Source: Rickettsiales bacterium
GTDB lineage: Bacteria; Pseudomonadota; Alphaproteobacteria; Rickettsiales; UBA3002
Reading direction: 5' to 3'
Assembly: GCA_022763105.1 (NCBI GenBank)
Contig: JALEGK010000049.1
Span: forward strand, 1 to 34,333
Length of the DNA: 34,333 nt
Position 1 is the first letter of the stretch, and each line of letters opens with the position of its first letter. Below the pieces are notes generated by a model. The model had not been told where the DNA came from. It worked only from the letters and a program-made list of their open reading frames with translations, and did not search any database. A program made the position numbers and the translations under genes. Of this stretch, positions 7,907 through 17,719 are shown piece by piece.

Positions 7907-9217
7907 TTACATAAACATCAGGATCGGATTTTGAATATAGTTCTTAAACAATTGTAAGAACTCGGCGCCAAGCGCACCATCAACCGCACGGTGATCGGTT
8001 GAAAGTGTCACCTTCATCACATTGACCACGGCAAACTCACCATTGCGACGCACAACTTTTTCTTCGCCCGCACCGACGGCCAAAATACACGCCTGCGGTG
8101 GGTTAACGATAGCTGCAAATTCCTGCACACCAAACATACCAAGGTTCGAGATCGAGAATCCGCCACCTTGATACTCTTCCGGCTTCAAATCACCGCTGCG
8201 CGCACGGCCCGCGAGTGATTTCATTTCCTTAGAAATTTGTGGCAATGATTTCTGATCAGCATTTTTGACAATCGGTGTAATCAAGCCGCCATCAATGGCA
8301 ACCGCAACCGATACATCAACATTGTTATATTGAATAATCGCATCATCATACCATGACGCATTACATTCTGGCTTATCGCGCAGACTGCATGCGACCGCTT
8401 TAATGATCATGTCATTCACTGACACCTTATAAGCAGGCTTGCCATTTTCATCTGCGGTTGCTGCAGCATTTATCTGGCCACGCGTTTTCAGCAGATCATC
8501 AATTTCGCACTCAACCGTTAGGTAGAAATGCGGGGTTTGTTGCTTCGATTCGGTTAGGCGTTTTGCAACCGTCTTTCGCATCATCGAGTTTGGCACCTGC
8601 ACCATTTCTACCGGATGACGTTTGACCGCACCACCGCCACCAACACCGCGCAGTAATGCTTCTTCGACATCTGCCTGAATCACACGGCCATGCGGACCAG
8701 TTCCGGAAACGCGCGAAAGATCGAGCGCTTTGTCAGCCGCCATACGTTTTGCTAAAGGCGATGCTTTCACCTCGCCAGCCGCAGCCGCTTTGCCAACTTT
8801 CTTGACCGGAGCATCAGGCGCCTTTGTTGCTTGCGGTGCGAGTGCCGCAGCAGGTGCCGGACCTGCCGCTACCTTTGGTGCATCATCATCTATTGCTGCA
8901 CTATCATCTGCCGCTTCTTCCTTTGGTTTTTCAACCTTCTTAGGCTTCCAAGCATCGATTGCTTTTTTGTCTTCGCCTTCTTCCAAAAGCAGTGCAATCA
9001 CTTCATTGACCTGCACACCTTCCGAGCCTTCAGCCACCAAAATCTTACCAATCGTTCCCTCATCAACCGCTTCCACTTCCATGGTCGCTTTATCGGTTTC
9101 GATCTCGGCAATCACATCGCCAGAGCTAACAGCGTCACCTTCTTTCTTTAACCATTTGGCTAAGTTACCTTCCGTCATGGTCGGTGAAAGTGCTGGCATC
9201 AAAATTTCTATTGGCAT
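7907..9217 (-). CDS. pdhC: Pyruvate dehydrogenase E2, dihydrolipoamide acetyltransferase
   Basis: 436 residues. One N-terminal lipoyl domain (about 1-78) carries the lipoylated lysine K43 in [11 protein letters not shown]. An Ala/Pro/Lys-rich linker follows (about 90-150), then the E3/E1-binding peripheral domain (about 150-192, [13 protein letters not shown]...[13 protein letters not shown]), and the catalytic acetyltransferase core to the C-terminus with H409 and D413 in DHRAVDG. It transfers acetyl groups from E1 to coenzyme A and forms the structural core of the complex. The single lipoyl domain is the usual alphaproteobacterial arrangement. It lies 28 bases after pdhB and 11 bases before lpdA. 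Confidence 0.97.
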   Translation of the reverse strand: MPIEILMPALSPTMTEGNLAKWLKKEGDAVSSGDVIAEIETDKATMEVEAVDEGTIGKILVAEGSEGVQVNEVIALLLEEGEDKKAIDAWKPKKVEKPKEEAADDSAAIDDDAPKVAAGPAPAAALAPQATKAPDAPVKKVGKAAAAGEVKASPLAKRMAADKALDLSRVSGTGPHGRVIQADVEEALLRGVGGGGAVKRHPVEMVQVPNSMMRKTVAKRLTESKQQTPHFYLTVECEIDDLLKTRGQINAAATADENGKPAYKVSVNDMIIKAVACSLRDKPECNASWYDDAIIQYNNVDVSVAVAIDGGLITPIVKNADQKSLPQISKEMKSLAGRARSGDLKPEEYQGGGFSISNLGMFGVQEFAAIVNPPQACILAVGAGEEKVVRRNGEFAVVNVMKVTLSTDHRAVDGALGAEFLQLFKNYIQNPILMFM

Positions 9218-9245
9218 GGAGATAATCCTTGAATCTTATTTTTGA

Positions 9246-10235
9246 TTAAGCAGCGAGCGGATAGCACACATCCTTGGCTGCATCGATAATATCCTGAACA
9301 GATGGTAGTGCGAGTTTTTCTAGATTCGCAGCATATGGAAGCGGTACATCTTTCGCACAGACTCGCGTCACTGGTGCATCTAGATCATCGAACAATTCTT
9401 CCATTGCAATCGCAGCAATTTCAGAACCGATACCTGCAACCGGCCAGCTTTCTTCAACGGAAATCAAGCGGTGCGTTTTGCGTACCGAATCAATGATGGT
9501 TTGCTTATCAAGCGGACGAATAGTGCGCAGATCAATCACCTCTGCATCGATACCTTGCTTGGCAAGTTCTTCCGCAGCATCAAGCGCGTGCTTCACGCAA
9601 ATGGAGTACGCCACAATCGTAACATCCGCACCAGAACGCTTCACAGCCGCTTTACCGATTGGTACGATATGATCATCACCTTCTGGCACATCAAAATTCC
9701 AACCATACGTGATTTCATTTTCCAAAAAGACAACGGGATTCGGATCACGTATCGCAGCCTTCAAAAGGCCTTTACAATCCGCCGCATCATACGGCGCAAT
9801 TACTTTTAGGCCCGGAATGTGCGCATACCAGCTAGCATAGCACTGGCTGTGCTGTGCTGCCACACGAGATGCCGCACCATTGGGGCCACGAAAGACAATC
9901 GGGCAACGAATCTGACCGCCAGACATATAATTGGTTTTTGCCGCAGAGTTGATGATCTGATCAATCGCCTGCATCGCAAAGTTCCACGTCATAAACTCGA
10001 CAACTGGCTTTAACCCAGCCATTGCTGCACCTACACCCAAGCCTGCAAAACCATGCTCGGTAATCGGCGTATCGATCACGCGCTTATCGCCAAATTCATC
10101 CAGCAGCCCTTCGGTCACTTTATAAGCGCCCTGATACTCTGCTACTTCTTCACCCATCACGAAGACTTCTTCGTCACGGCGCATTTCTTCTGCCATCGCG
10201 TCGCGCAGTGCAACTCGTACGGTTTGTTCAGCCAT
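9246..10235 (-). CDS. pdhB: Pyruvate dehydrogenase E1 component, beta subunit
   Basis: 329 residues; with the alpha subunit it forms the thiamine-diphosphate-dependent E1 heterotetramer that decarboxylates pyruvate. Characteristic segments are [10 protein letters not shown] at the start, [20 protein letters not shown] (with the conserved Glu that activates the cofactor), [35 protein letters not shown], and the C-terminal [11 protein letters not shown]. Unlike the longer E1 beta of many alphaproteobacteria, there is no lipoyl domain fused at the N-terminus. The ribosome site GGAGGATAA overlaps the end of pdhA; only two bases separate the two genes, so translation is probably coupled to keep subunits equal. 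Confidence 0.97.
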   Translation of the reverse strand: MAEQTVRVALRDAMAEEMRRDEEVFVMGEEVAEYQGAYKVTEGLLDEFGDKRVIDTPITEHGFAGLGVGAAMAGLKPVVEFMTWNFAMQAIDQIINSAAKTNYMSGGQIRCPIVFRGPNGAASRVAAQHSQCYASWYAHIPGLKVIAPYDAADCKGLLKAAIRDPNPVVFLENEITYGWNFDVPEGDDHIVPIGKAAVKRSGADVTIVAYSICVKHALDAAEELAKQGIDAEVIDLRTIRPLDKQTIIDSVRKTHRLISVEESWPVAGIGSEIAAIAMEELFDDLDAPVTRVCAKDVPLPYAANLEKLALPSVQDIIDAAKDVCYPLAA

Positions 10236-10237
10236 GA

Positions 10238-11284
10238 TTACTTATCCTCCACCAACACATCGGTCCAAAGCTCAGACACATCTGGCTCTGGCGATTCTTT
10301 TGCAAATTCGGCCGCTTCATTCACCTCAGCCTTAATCTTCTTATCGATCTCTTTAAGCGCATCTTCTTTCACGCCATGTTTCTCGGTCAGAAGCTTACTC
10401 AGATTGGCAATACAATCATTGCCGGTCTTATACGAGTCGACCTCTTCTTTGCTGCGATATTTCGCAGGATCAGACATAGAGTGCCCACGATAACGATACG
10501 TCTTCACTTCTAACAATAGCGGGCCTTTTCCAGAGCGCACATGCTCGCACGCCTCTACGCCTGCTTTGTATACTTCCGTTACATCCATACCATTGACCTG
10601 TTTTCCAGGAATGCCAAATGGCTCACCATGATGGAACAGGTCTGGCGATGAATGGTGACGCTTAATCGACGTACCCATCGCATATTCGTTATTCTCGATG
10701 ATGAAGATAATCGGCAACTGCCACAACGCGGCCATGTTATAGGCCTCATAGACCTGACCTTGGTTAGCCGCACCATCACCGTAATAACACATATTCAAAT
10801 TGCCATCATTGCGGTATTTGTGCGCGAAAGCCAAGCCAGCACCAATCGGCACAGACGCCCCCACAATACCGTGACCACCATAGAAATGTTTCTCGGTAGA
10901 GAACATATGCATCGAGCCACCTTTACCCGCAGAGATACCACTCGCGCGGCCTGTCAGCTCAGCCATAATAATTTTTGGATCAATATCGCACGCCAGCATA
11001 TGGCCGTGATCGCGGTAAGTGGTAATAACCGTATCACCTTCAACGGAAGCATATTGCATGCCCGTAACAACTGCTTCTTGTCCGATATAGAGGTGGCAGA
11101 ACCCGCCAATCAACCCCATACCATAAAGCTGCCCCGCCTTCTCTTCAAAGCGGCGAATCTTGAGCATGCGCTCATACATTTTCATCAACAACGCTTTATC
11201 GGGAGAAGCCGCTTTTTTCGACTTCTTCAGATCAACCACATTATCTTTATTTTTTGACTTCGCTTTAGCCGTAGACTTGGCCAT
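10238..11284 (-). CDS. pdhA: Pyruvate dehydrogenase E1 component, alpha subunit
   Basis: 348 residues, first gene of the pdh operon. The thiamine-diphosphate motif GDG...N is clear ([19 protein letters not shown]...IENN), and the substrate-site segments [19 protein letters not shown] and [15 protein letters not shown] are intact. The N-terminus is a Lys/Ala-rich tail ([14 protein letters not shown]), typical for alphaproteobacterial E1 alpha. I place the start at the ATG at 11284, which has GGGAG a few bases upstream. The frame stays open to 11413, but the added 43 residues are unlike the family and there is no ribosome site. The operon promoter should lie in the 198-base gap shared with the divergent response regulator gene (11285-11482); no clear hexamers were found on this strand. 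Confidence 0.96.
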   Translation of the reverse strand: MAKSTAKAKSKNKDNVVDLKKSKKAASPDKALLMKMYERMLKIRRFEEKAGQLYGMGLIGGFCHLYIGQEAVVTGMQYASVEGDTVITTYRDHGHMLACDIDPKIIMAELTGRASGISAGKGGSMHMFSTEKHFYGGHGIVGASVPIGAGLAFAHKYRNDGNLNMCYYGDGAANQGQVYEAYNMAALWQLPIIFIIENNEYAMGTSIKRHHSSPDLFHHGEPFGIPGKQVNGMDVTEVYKAGVEACEHVRSGKGPLLLEVKTYRYRGHSMSDPAKYRSKEEVDSYKTGNDCIANLSKLLTEKHGVKEDALKEIDKKIKAEVNEAAEFAKESPEPDVSELWTDVLVEDK

Positions 11285-11482
11285 AGTCACTCCCAACCTG
11301 ATCAAATTTTGAATACGCTGTTTTTTACCTGAATGAGCGTGTAAGGCAAGCATATTCCTTGTTTTTTGGCAACAAAGCCATGCTGCACCGCACAAACCAT
11401 TACCTTTATTCACTTCATGTCACACAGAGGCTTTCCTATTTATTAAAACTTGGGGTAAAATAGTTAAAACTAGTGAGGATAG

Positions 11483-11866
11483 ATGGGCGAGACCATACTT
11501 GTAGTAGAAGATGATGAGACCAGTCTCATGATTATGACGACCATTTTAGAGAATGAGTCATACAACGTCGTAGGCGTCCCCAATGCTGAAGAGGCTTTGG
11601 AAAAACTCGCTGCACATCCAGAAACAAAAGTGATTCTGCTCGATTGGGTGTTGCCCGGCATGGATGGCATGGAATACCTAAAGCAGGTCCGCGCTAAGGA
11701 AGAATATAACCACATTCCAGTGATCATGCAGACCGGCAACCATACCGCTGGAGACGTTAAGAAAGCCATTGATACGGGTGCGGATGACTATTTAATCAAA
11801 CCCGTAAATCAAGAAAAAGCCATACAGAAAGTAGCACACTGGTTAGAAACTGGCCGCAAAAAATAG
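11483..11866 (+). CDS. Single-domain response regulator (CheY-like receiver)
   Basis: 127 residues, only a receiver domain. Seen: the acidic pair E-D-D near residues 9-11 (VVEDDE), the phospho-acceptor Asp in LLDWVLPGMDGM (about residue 54), the switch Thr in MQTGN and the Lys of the invariant IKPV. There is no output domain, so it should act by protein binding, as a phosphate sink or relay. The start at 11483 follows GTGAGGAT. A TAAAAT hexamer lies at 11456-11461 but its -35 is weak. It is divergent from pdhA and converges on ftsB, meeting it with no gap. No kinase is adjacent; the orphan kinase at 3242 is a possible but unproven partner. Confidence 0.92.
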   Translation: MGETILVVEDDETSLMIMTTILENESYNVVGVPNAEEALEKLAAHPETKVILLDWVLPGMDGMEYLKQVRAKEEYNHIPVIMQTGNHTAGDVKKAIDTGADDYLIKPVNQEKAIQKVAHWLETGRKK

Positions 11867-12169
11867 CTATTCAGCAAGCACGATCATTTCATTAGGACCG
11901 ACATAACCAAGCATGGCCCTCACCTGCTGATCAAGCAAATCCTTATCCAACGATTCACTACGCATGCCCTTCACCTGCAATTCAAGTGATGTACGTTTGG
12001 CAGTGACATCTACCAATTCCTCTGAGATCACATCTTTATAATGAAGCTGTTTGAAAAGCGCATATAGCCCGCGTTCACCATGCAGCGTGTGAAATGCAAA
12101 ATACACGCAGATCGCACCCAATAACATCGGGCGCCAAGGAAAGCGGTTCATAGCGATAGGGGAGCGCAT
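11867..12169 (-). CDS. ftsB: FtsB/DivIC-type septum formation initiator protein
   Basis: 100 residues. A short cytoplasmic N-terminus, one membrane helix (about 12-28, PMLLGAICVYFAFHTL), then a periplasmic coiled coil (about 45-75) and a C-terminal segment around ARAMLGYVGPNEMIVL, which matches the FtsB/DivIC pattern of 'R..LGYV.PGE.vv'. The family links FtsL and FtsQ in the divisome. Position supports it: ftsB lies between eno and the pdh genes in many alphaproteobacteria. It starts 34 bases after the eno stop, so eno-ftsB is likely one transcript. The first ATG (12169) has AGAGG close by; a second in-frame ATG at 12151 is possible. Confidence 0.85.
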   Translation of the reverse strand: MRSPIAMNRFPWRPMLLGAICVYFAFHTLHGERGLYALFKQLHYKDVISEELVDVTAKRTSLELQVKGMRSESLDKDLLDQQVRAMLGYVGPNEMIVLAE

Positions 12170-12203
12170 AGCCCTCTAGTCTTTATCAATGGTTTATACC
12201 AAC

Positions 12204-13526
<1,323 letters not shown>

Positions 13527-13585
13527 TCAAGTAGTCGGTCAAAATCACGAGAAATAAATACCATATCTTAATACTCTAGTAATAT

Positions 13586-13615
13586 TTAACTGTTAGTGTT
13601 TGTTCAGCATAAATT
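13586..13615 (+). promoter_or_regulatory. Possible promoter of the 247-residue orphan gene
   Basis: TTAACT (13586-13591) and TAAATT (13610-13615) are separated by 18 bases and lie 20 bases before the start codon. Each hexamer matches 4 of 6 positions of the sigma-70 consensus. The surrounding gap is A/T-rich, which raises the chance of a random match. Confidence 0.3.
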
Positions 13616-13634
13616 GAAATAGGATGATAAAATC

Positions 13635-14378
13635 ATGAGCAAAATTGATGATCAGCATGTAATTGAAATTCTAAAAGATTCCAAATATGAATATGGCCAG
13701 CAGCCATCTCAAGCTGCTGAAACGGCTAAAATGGAATTAGCAAAACGAGTCGCTGAAGGTGATTTGACCATAAAAAGCATCGATGAAAGATTTCGCCCAG
13801 CATTTGTTAGTAGATACGCGTTAGAACAAGAAGGCTTAGGGCGCACACCAGTGTCAGCTGATAGTAAAGAAGCACAAGATAAATGGCCAGACGGAGCTTT
13901 AAAAGGTAACCACTATATTCGTGGCGCTGATGACGGATGGACAAATCTGCTGATAGATGAAATCAACAGTAAAGTAACGCAGCTAAAAACTGAAAAAGAG
14001 CTGGGTAACGATCTCAGTGTCATTGAAAATGGCGTTAAAGACAGAAACTGGTATGGTGAGGAAGGTGAAAAACTGAAAGCCAGCCTGGATACTGTTGCCG
14101 GAAAAATCCTGGACGGCAAATTAAGTAAGGACATGGTAGAGAAAGTTTTGGGCGAACGCTTTGGCAAGAGCGATAGAGACAGCCTTGATATGTTTAGAAA
14201 TGAATTGGGTAGCGCACTTGATAGGGTTGGTAAAGCCAGAACTGCGGCTGAAGAAATTGGCAAGCAAGCATCTCTGGATCCGATAGATTTAACCGAAACC
14301 CAAGCGGCAATGCAAAAGGCTGCATCGGTTACATCGAATAAGGCATCCCCAGAGCCCAATGGCGCTTCATTGGTTTAA
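13635..14378 (+). CDS. Hypothetical hydrophilic protein, no recognised family
   Basis: 247 residues, soluble, highly charged, mostly predicted helical. There is no signal peptide, membrane segment, repeat or catalytic motif that I can recognise. Visible features: a Ser/Gln-rich N-terminus, the segment KGNHYIRGADDGWTNLLIDEIN near the middle, a helical region rich in Lys/Glu/Asp, and a low-complexity Ala/Ser/Pro tail (ASVTSNKASPEPNGASLV). An AGGA sits about 11 bases before the ATG. It is a lone plus-strand gene between minus-strand eno and kdsA, in a region more A/T-rich than its neighbours, which fits a lineage-specific or acquired gene. It may be an exported effector or structural protein, but nothing here proves it. 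Confidence 0.65.
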   Translation: MSKIDDQHVIEILKDSKYEYGQQPSQAAETAKMELAKRVAEGDLTIKSIDERFRPAFVSRYALEQEGLGRTPVSADSKEAQDKWPDGALKGNHYIRGADDGWTNLLIDEINSKVTQLKTEKELGNDLSVIENGVKDRNWYGEEGEKLKASLDTVAGKILDGKLSKDMVEKVLGERFGKSDRDSLDMFRNELGSALDRVGKARTAAEEIGKQASLDPIDLTETQAAMQKAASVTSNKASPEPNGASLV

Positions 14379-14396
14379 AACCAAACAAATATGGAC

Positions 14397-14413
14397 GCAT
14401 AAAAGAATTATGC
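14397..14413. terminator. Small hairpin in the convergent gap before kdsA's end
   Basis: GCATAA-AAGAA-TTATGC is a perfect 6-bp stem with a 5-base loop that overlaps the kdsA stop codon. A second small palindrome, TTGGTTT-A-AAACCAA, lies at 14370-14384 over the stop of the converging gene. Either could weakly terminate, but neither has a T-tract. Confidence 0.25.
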
Positions 14414-15244
14414 AGCGTTAATTTGTGCCTTACGCACATCATCAATCTGCTTCATCTCAGTCAAAATCTGCTTCATATCATCAAGTCTGATCATGCATGG
14501 CCCATCAGACGGCGCGTTATCCGGGTCTGGATGCGTCTCCATAAAGACACCCGCCACACCCACAGCCAGCGCTGCACGCGCCAATACCGGCGCCATGGTA
14601 CGATCTCCACCCGATGATTTACCCATACCGCCCGGCTGCTGTGTTGAATGCGTTGCATCCAACACCACCGGATAGCCAGTTTGAGCCATCGTCGGAAACG
14701 AGCGCATATCGGTAATGAGTGTGTTATAGCCAAAACTCACACCGCGATCGGTCAGAATGATCTTGTCATTGCCCGAATCTGCAATTTTCTGCGCGACATT
14801 CTGCATATCGTGAGGCGCTAAAAACTGCCCTTTTTTGACATTAATAATCGCACCGGACTCCGCGGCTGCAATCAGAAGGTCAGTCTGGCGACATAGGAAG
14901 GCCGGAATCTGCAAAATATCGACCACTTCCGCGACTTTCGCACATTGCTCGCGTTCATGAATATCGGTCAGCGTTGGGCAACCAAAGGTCTCTTTGATTT
15001 CAGCAAAGACCGGCAGTGACGCATCAAGCCCCAAGCCGCGTTTACCAGAAATACTGGTGCGGTTTGCCTTATCAAATGAAGTTTTGTAAATCAGAGGAAT
15101 AGAAAGTGCATCGGTAATGGCTTTAAGCTCGGACGCCACCTCCATCGCATGATCGCGCGATTCCATCTGACATGGGCCAGCGATAAGCACAAATGGCAGA
15201 TCATTACCCATTGAGAAATTTGAAATAGAAATATGCTTTGTCAT
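14408..15244 (-). CDS. kdsA: 3-deoxy-8-phosphooctulonate synthase (KDO-8-P synthase)
   Basis: 278 residues from ATG at 15244. Condenses phosphoenolpyruvate with arabinose-5-phosphate to give KDO-8-phosphate for the lipopolysaccharide core, implying a Gram-negative envelope. Seen: IAGPCQMESRDHAM, YKTSFDKANRTSISGKRG, PTLTDIHE, LQIPAFLCRQTDLL, INVKKGQFLAP, LTDRGVSFGYNTL, DATHSTQQPGG and METHPDPDNAPSDGP. The Cys in GPCQ is the metal ligand of the metal-dependent KDO8P synthases. An upstream ATG at 15262 would add six residues; the 15244 start agrees better with the usual N-terminus and has AAAGGG before it. The gene is 44 bases after the 176-residue unknown gene on the same strand and may share its transcript. 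It is not beside pyrG or kdsB here. Confidence 0.96.
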   Translation of the reverse strand: MTKHISISNFSMGNDLPFVLIAGPCQMESRDHAMEVASELKAITDALSIPLIYKTSFDKANRTSISGKRGLGLDASLPVFAEIKETFGCPTLTDIHEREQCAKVAEVVDILQIPAFLCRQTDLLIAAAESGAIINVKKGQFLAPHDMQNVAQKIADSGNDKIILTDRGVSFGYNTLITDMRSFPTMAQTGYPVVLDATHSTQQPGGMGKSSGGDRTMAPVLARAALAVGVAGVFMETHPDPDNAPSDGPCMIRLDDMKQILTEMKQIDDVRKAQINAA

Positions 15245-15288
15245 GCGCCCTTTGTAGCGCATTTGGAAAGCTTCTTAAAGTGGAATAT

Positions 15289-15819
15289 TTAGCCCGGCTG
15301 GTGTTGCGTTGCCTGATGAATCATCAGCGCGATCTTCTCTTGATGACGCTTCATCTCTTCAACATGGCTGCGTTGCATAATGCGATCAAGCGATAGCTCG
15401 ACAAAATCAATCAGAGTAGCAACCACCACTTCAATCTGACGTTTCAGTTTCTTCACAATCGTATCAGCGACATTACGAATGCCTTGCGCGGCATCATGTA
15501 CTTCCGCATTCACGCGCACATTATACGCATCAATTGCTGAGAAAATTTTGCGAAGCGCGCCTTCAATCTTGGTGCGGTTTTGTGCTTGGCCTTGGCCGTT
15601 ATTCTCAGCAATCGCAATAAACTCTTCTGCTAGAATATCCGCTGCATCACCCACCTCTTCAGCGAGAGGCTGCACGATAGCGAGCTGTTCGGCAGGGTTA
15701 TCAACAATCTCAGGGTCTACTGTGGCAATCAGCTCATCAGCCAGATCATACAGATCGGTAATCTCATAGTAAGATTGCTCTAACTCCTGCATCGTATATT
15801 CTGGGGTTTCTACTGTCAT
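15289..15819 (-). CDS. Hypothetical all-helical soluble protein
   Basis: 176 residues. No recognised family. It is acidic in the first two thirds and more basic later, predicted entirely helical, with heptad-like spacing in the region DAAQGIRNVADTIVKKLKRQIEVVVATLIDFVELSLDRIM. There is no signal peptide; one stretch (VVVATLIDFVEL) is hydrophobic but too short for a sure membrane helix. Strong ribosome site GAGGAGA just upstream. It starts 17 bases after the 250-residue unknown gene at 15837, so the two are almost certainly co-transcribed from the PHO-box-like promoter. A phasin-like or structural granule role could be imagined from its helical character but is not supported by any motif. Confidence 0.75.
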   Translation of the reverse strand: MTVETPEYTMQELEQSYYEITDLYDLADELIATVDPEIVDNPAEQLAIVQPLAEEVGDAADILAEEFIAIAENNGQGQAQNRTKIEGALRKIFSAIDAYNVRVNAEVHDAAQGIRNVADTIVKKLKRQIEVVVATLIDFVELSLDRIMQRSHVEEMKRHQEKIALMIHQATQHQPG

Positions 15820-15836
15820 TGCTCTTCTCCTCGTGC

Positions 15837-16589
15837 TTAACTTGATACGGTAGCTGCTTGTTGCTGTTCAGCTCTAGCAGCAGCCCGAACTCGCTCATAC
15901 TTTCTCCAGTCAGAGCGATTATCTTCATCTCTAGCCCAATCCTGAAACTTTGCTTGCGGATCAAGGCCTTTCTCCTGAGCGTAAGCCGTGGTGAATTTGC
16001 CTGGCATGTGCTCAGCCTGTGCTATTTCTTCTCTATAATCTAGCGCATTATCGTTACCATATTGTAAAGATTGCTCGAGTTCTGGTGAAAAGCCCGTTCC
16101 TGCGACAACCGAGCCACGCGTTTGAGGTGAATCTCCTAGCACTTTCGCATTGCGTGCATTCTGAGTTAAGCGTGAATTCGACAATGCTTCATCTGCTGAA
16201 TCAAGCGCCCAATTGGTTGTAATACGTGCTTGCTCACCCAGCGTATTACCTGCAACAGTCTTCCATACTGCGTTACCTAACCAATATGAGCCAAAACCAA
16301 TCAAGCCAGTGCTAACCCCCAAAGAAACAACTGCCGTATCAGCAGCGCTCGATAATAGTTCTTTACCGGCTTTAGAGTATTGTCCTTGCGTTAATGAGGT
16401 TGCCGATTCAATGATACCAGCAAGCGCTTTAGTTGCCGGAATGACATTCCAGCCAAAGGCGATATTTCCTATATTAAATGGAAGCAGCGTCAAAAAGCCG
16501 CCAAAACTACGCAAACCTTTTACCAGCTTCATGCCAACACCTGGCGATGAAACTTCATAAGCATCTGGATTGTAATTATATTCTTCCAT
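15837..16589 (-). CDS. Hypothetical protein with hydrophobic central region, behind a PHO-box-like promoter
   Basis: 250 residues, no recognised family. A hydrophilic N-terminus (about 1-25) leads into Gly/Phe-rich hydrophobic segments at about 30-55 (FGGFLTLLPFNIGNIAFGW) and 80-115 (SSAADTAVVSLGVSTGLIGFGSYWLG). These suggest two membrane-interacting stretches. The last 130 residues are polar, Asn/Gln/Asp-rich, and end in a charged Arg/Ala/Gln helix. Ribosome site weak (TGGAA). First gene of a probable unit with the 176-residue gene (17-base gap) and perhaps kdsA. Domain layout resembles the 188-residue protein at 5846, the other gene with the same upstream site. Function unknown; phosphate-stress envelope or injected-protein roles are inference only. 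Confidence 0.72.
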   Translation of the reverse strand: MEEYNYNPDAYEVSSPGVGMKLVKGLRSFGGFLTLLPFNIGNIAFGWNVIPATKALAGIIESATSLTQGQYSKAGKELLSSAADTAVVSLGVSTGLIGFGSYWLGNAVWKTVAGNTLGEQARITTNWALDSADEALSNSRLTQNARNAKVLGDSPQTRGSVVAGTGFSPELEQSLQYGNDNALDYREEIAQAEHMPGKFTTAYAQEKGLDPQAKFQDWARDEDNRSDWRKYERVRAAARAEQQQAATVSS

Positions 16590-16647
16590 ATTCCATCAAT
16601 TAGTTACACTCGTACCCTACTTTGATACTTACCCTACAGTATAACCG

Positions 16648-16682
16648 ATTGTATCTAATGAAACGTGACAGTTTCATGACAT
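16648..16682 (-). promoter_or_regulatory. PHO-box-like site with matching -10, upstream of the 250-residue gene
   Basis: On the minus strand 16682-16665 reads ATGTCAT-GAAA-CTGTCAC, matching 12 of 14 positions of the paired CTGTCAT repeats with the correct 4-base A/T-rich spacer. Eleven bases further is TACAAT (16653-16648), a good -10. A PHO box replacing the -35 and ending about 10-11 bases before the -10 is the known layout of PhoB-activated promoters. The predicted start of transcription leaves a leader of about 50 bases before the ATG at 16589. Fifteen bases are identical to the site at 6458-6472. Confidence 0.6.
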
Positions 16683-16714
16683 TTGGATGGATTTTATAAC
16701 GTAAAAATAACCGC

Positions 16715-17719
16715 TTATTCAGATGAAATAGGGCGTGAAAGCAGGTTATCCACGGCAGAATCGATATCCACCAGCCCTTCTAAAACTTCATGCACCATCG
16801 TGCAAATAGGCATTGAAATACCTAGCTTTTTTGACAGTTGATAGACAGATTCAGCCGTTGTCACCCCTTCAGCCAATCCGAGCGTGTTACCTGGCAGCAC
16901 TTCACCTATCGGTTTACCCTCTCCAATCGCGAAGCCAAGCGCCATATTACGCGACGTCGCACTCGAACATGTCAGCATTAAATCGCCAATACCCGAAAGC
17001 CCACTAAGTGTCTCAGGGTTGCCGCCTTTTACACGTGCTAAGCGCGACATTTCCGCCAATCCACGTGTGATAAGTGCCGCACGAGCATTCTCACCCAAAT
17101 TGCGCCCCGTCGCAATACCGCAAGCAATCGCAATCACATTCTTGATCGCACCACCGACCTGCACGCCGACCACATCTTCACTGAAGTAAGGACGGAAGAA
17201 TTTGCCACCAATCGCATAGATAATCTTCTCGGCAATAGTGCGGTTATAGCCTGCAATAGTGGTTGCCGAAGGCATGCCCATAGCAACTTCACGCGCGAAA
17301 TTAGGACCTGACAAAATCAGCACAGGGTTCTCTGGCAGAATACTGCGCACCACTTCACTCATAAGCGATAAACTTCCGCGCTCAATTCCCTTAGACGCAA
17401 TGATCACCGGAATCTGACTGCTCAACTGGTCAGACAGTGAAATACAGATGGTTCGGATATTCTGTGCCGGTACAGATAGAATCAGGTAATTCGATGTCTG
17501 ACACACATGCGCCAAATCTTCGGTCACATTAATATCAGGATCAATGAACACATCCGGCAGATGAAATTCATTGACGCGTTTATTTGCAATCACATTCGCA
17601 ACATTTTCATTGCGCGTCCACATGGTGACATCGCTGCCGCTACGATTCGCAACAACGGCCAACGCCGTGCCCCAACCGCCAGCACCAATCACTCCGAAAT
17701 GTGGTCGTTCATCAACCAT
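16715..17719 (-). CDS. gpsA: Glycerol-3-phosphate dehydrogenase [NAD(P)+]
   Basis: 334 residues, normal length. Reduces dihydroxyacetone phosphate to sn-glycerol-3-phosphate, the backbone precursor for phospholipids. Seen: N-terminal Rossmann motif GVIGAGGWGTALA, LILSVPAQNIR, ASKGIERG, LSGPNFAREV with the conserved residues, the catalytic-lysine region GGAIKNVIAIACGIATG, and GDLMLTCSSATSRN. The start ATG overlaps the ileS stop (TAATG), so translation is coupled to ileS. In many alphaproteobacteria gpsA sits beside tsaD; here tsaD is about 7 kb away. Confidence 0.96.
   Translation of the reverse strand: MVDERPHFGVIGAGGWGTALAVVANRSGSDVTMWTRNENVANVIANKRVNEFHLPDVFIDPDINVTEDLAHVCQTSNYLILSVPAQNIRTICISLSDQLSSQIPVIIASKGIERGSLSLMSEVVRSILPENPVLILSGPNFAREVAMGMPSATTIAGYNRTIAEKIIYAIGGKFFRPYFSEDVVGVQVGGAIKNVIAIACGIATGRNLGENARAALITRGLAEMSRLARVKGGNPETLSGLSGIGDLMLTCSSATSRNMALGFAIGEGKPIGEVLPGNTLGLAEGVTTAESVYQLSKKLGISMPICTMVHEVLEGLVDIDSAVDNLLSRPISSE

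Noticed and set aside
8730..9245. Long open frame on the plus strand opposite pdhC
   Set aside because: Antisense shadow of the lipoyl domain and Ala/Pro-rich linker of E2; its Ala/Ser-rich composition follows from the complementary codons and it has no ribosome site.
11285..11413. N-terminal extension of pdhA to an earlier start
   Set aside because: The extra residues do not resemble E1 alpha, and the ATG at 11284 has a good ribosome site and a typical N-terminus.
11411..11426. TTCATGTCACAC as a third PHO box near the response regulator
   Set aside because: TCA elements here repeat every 5 bases, not 11, and the flanks do not match CTGTCAT.
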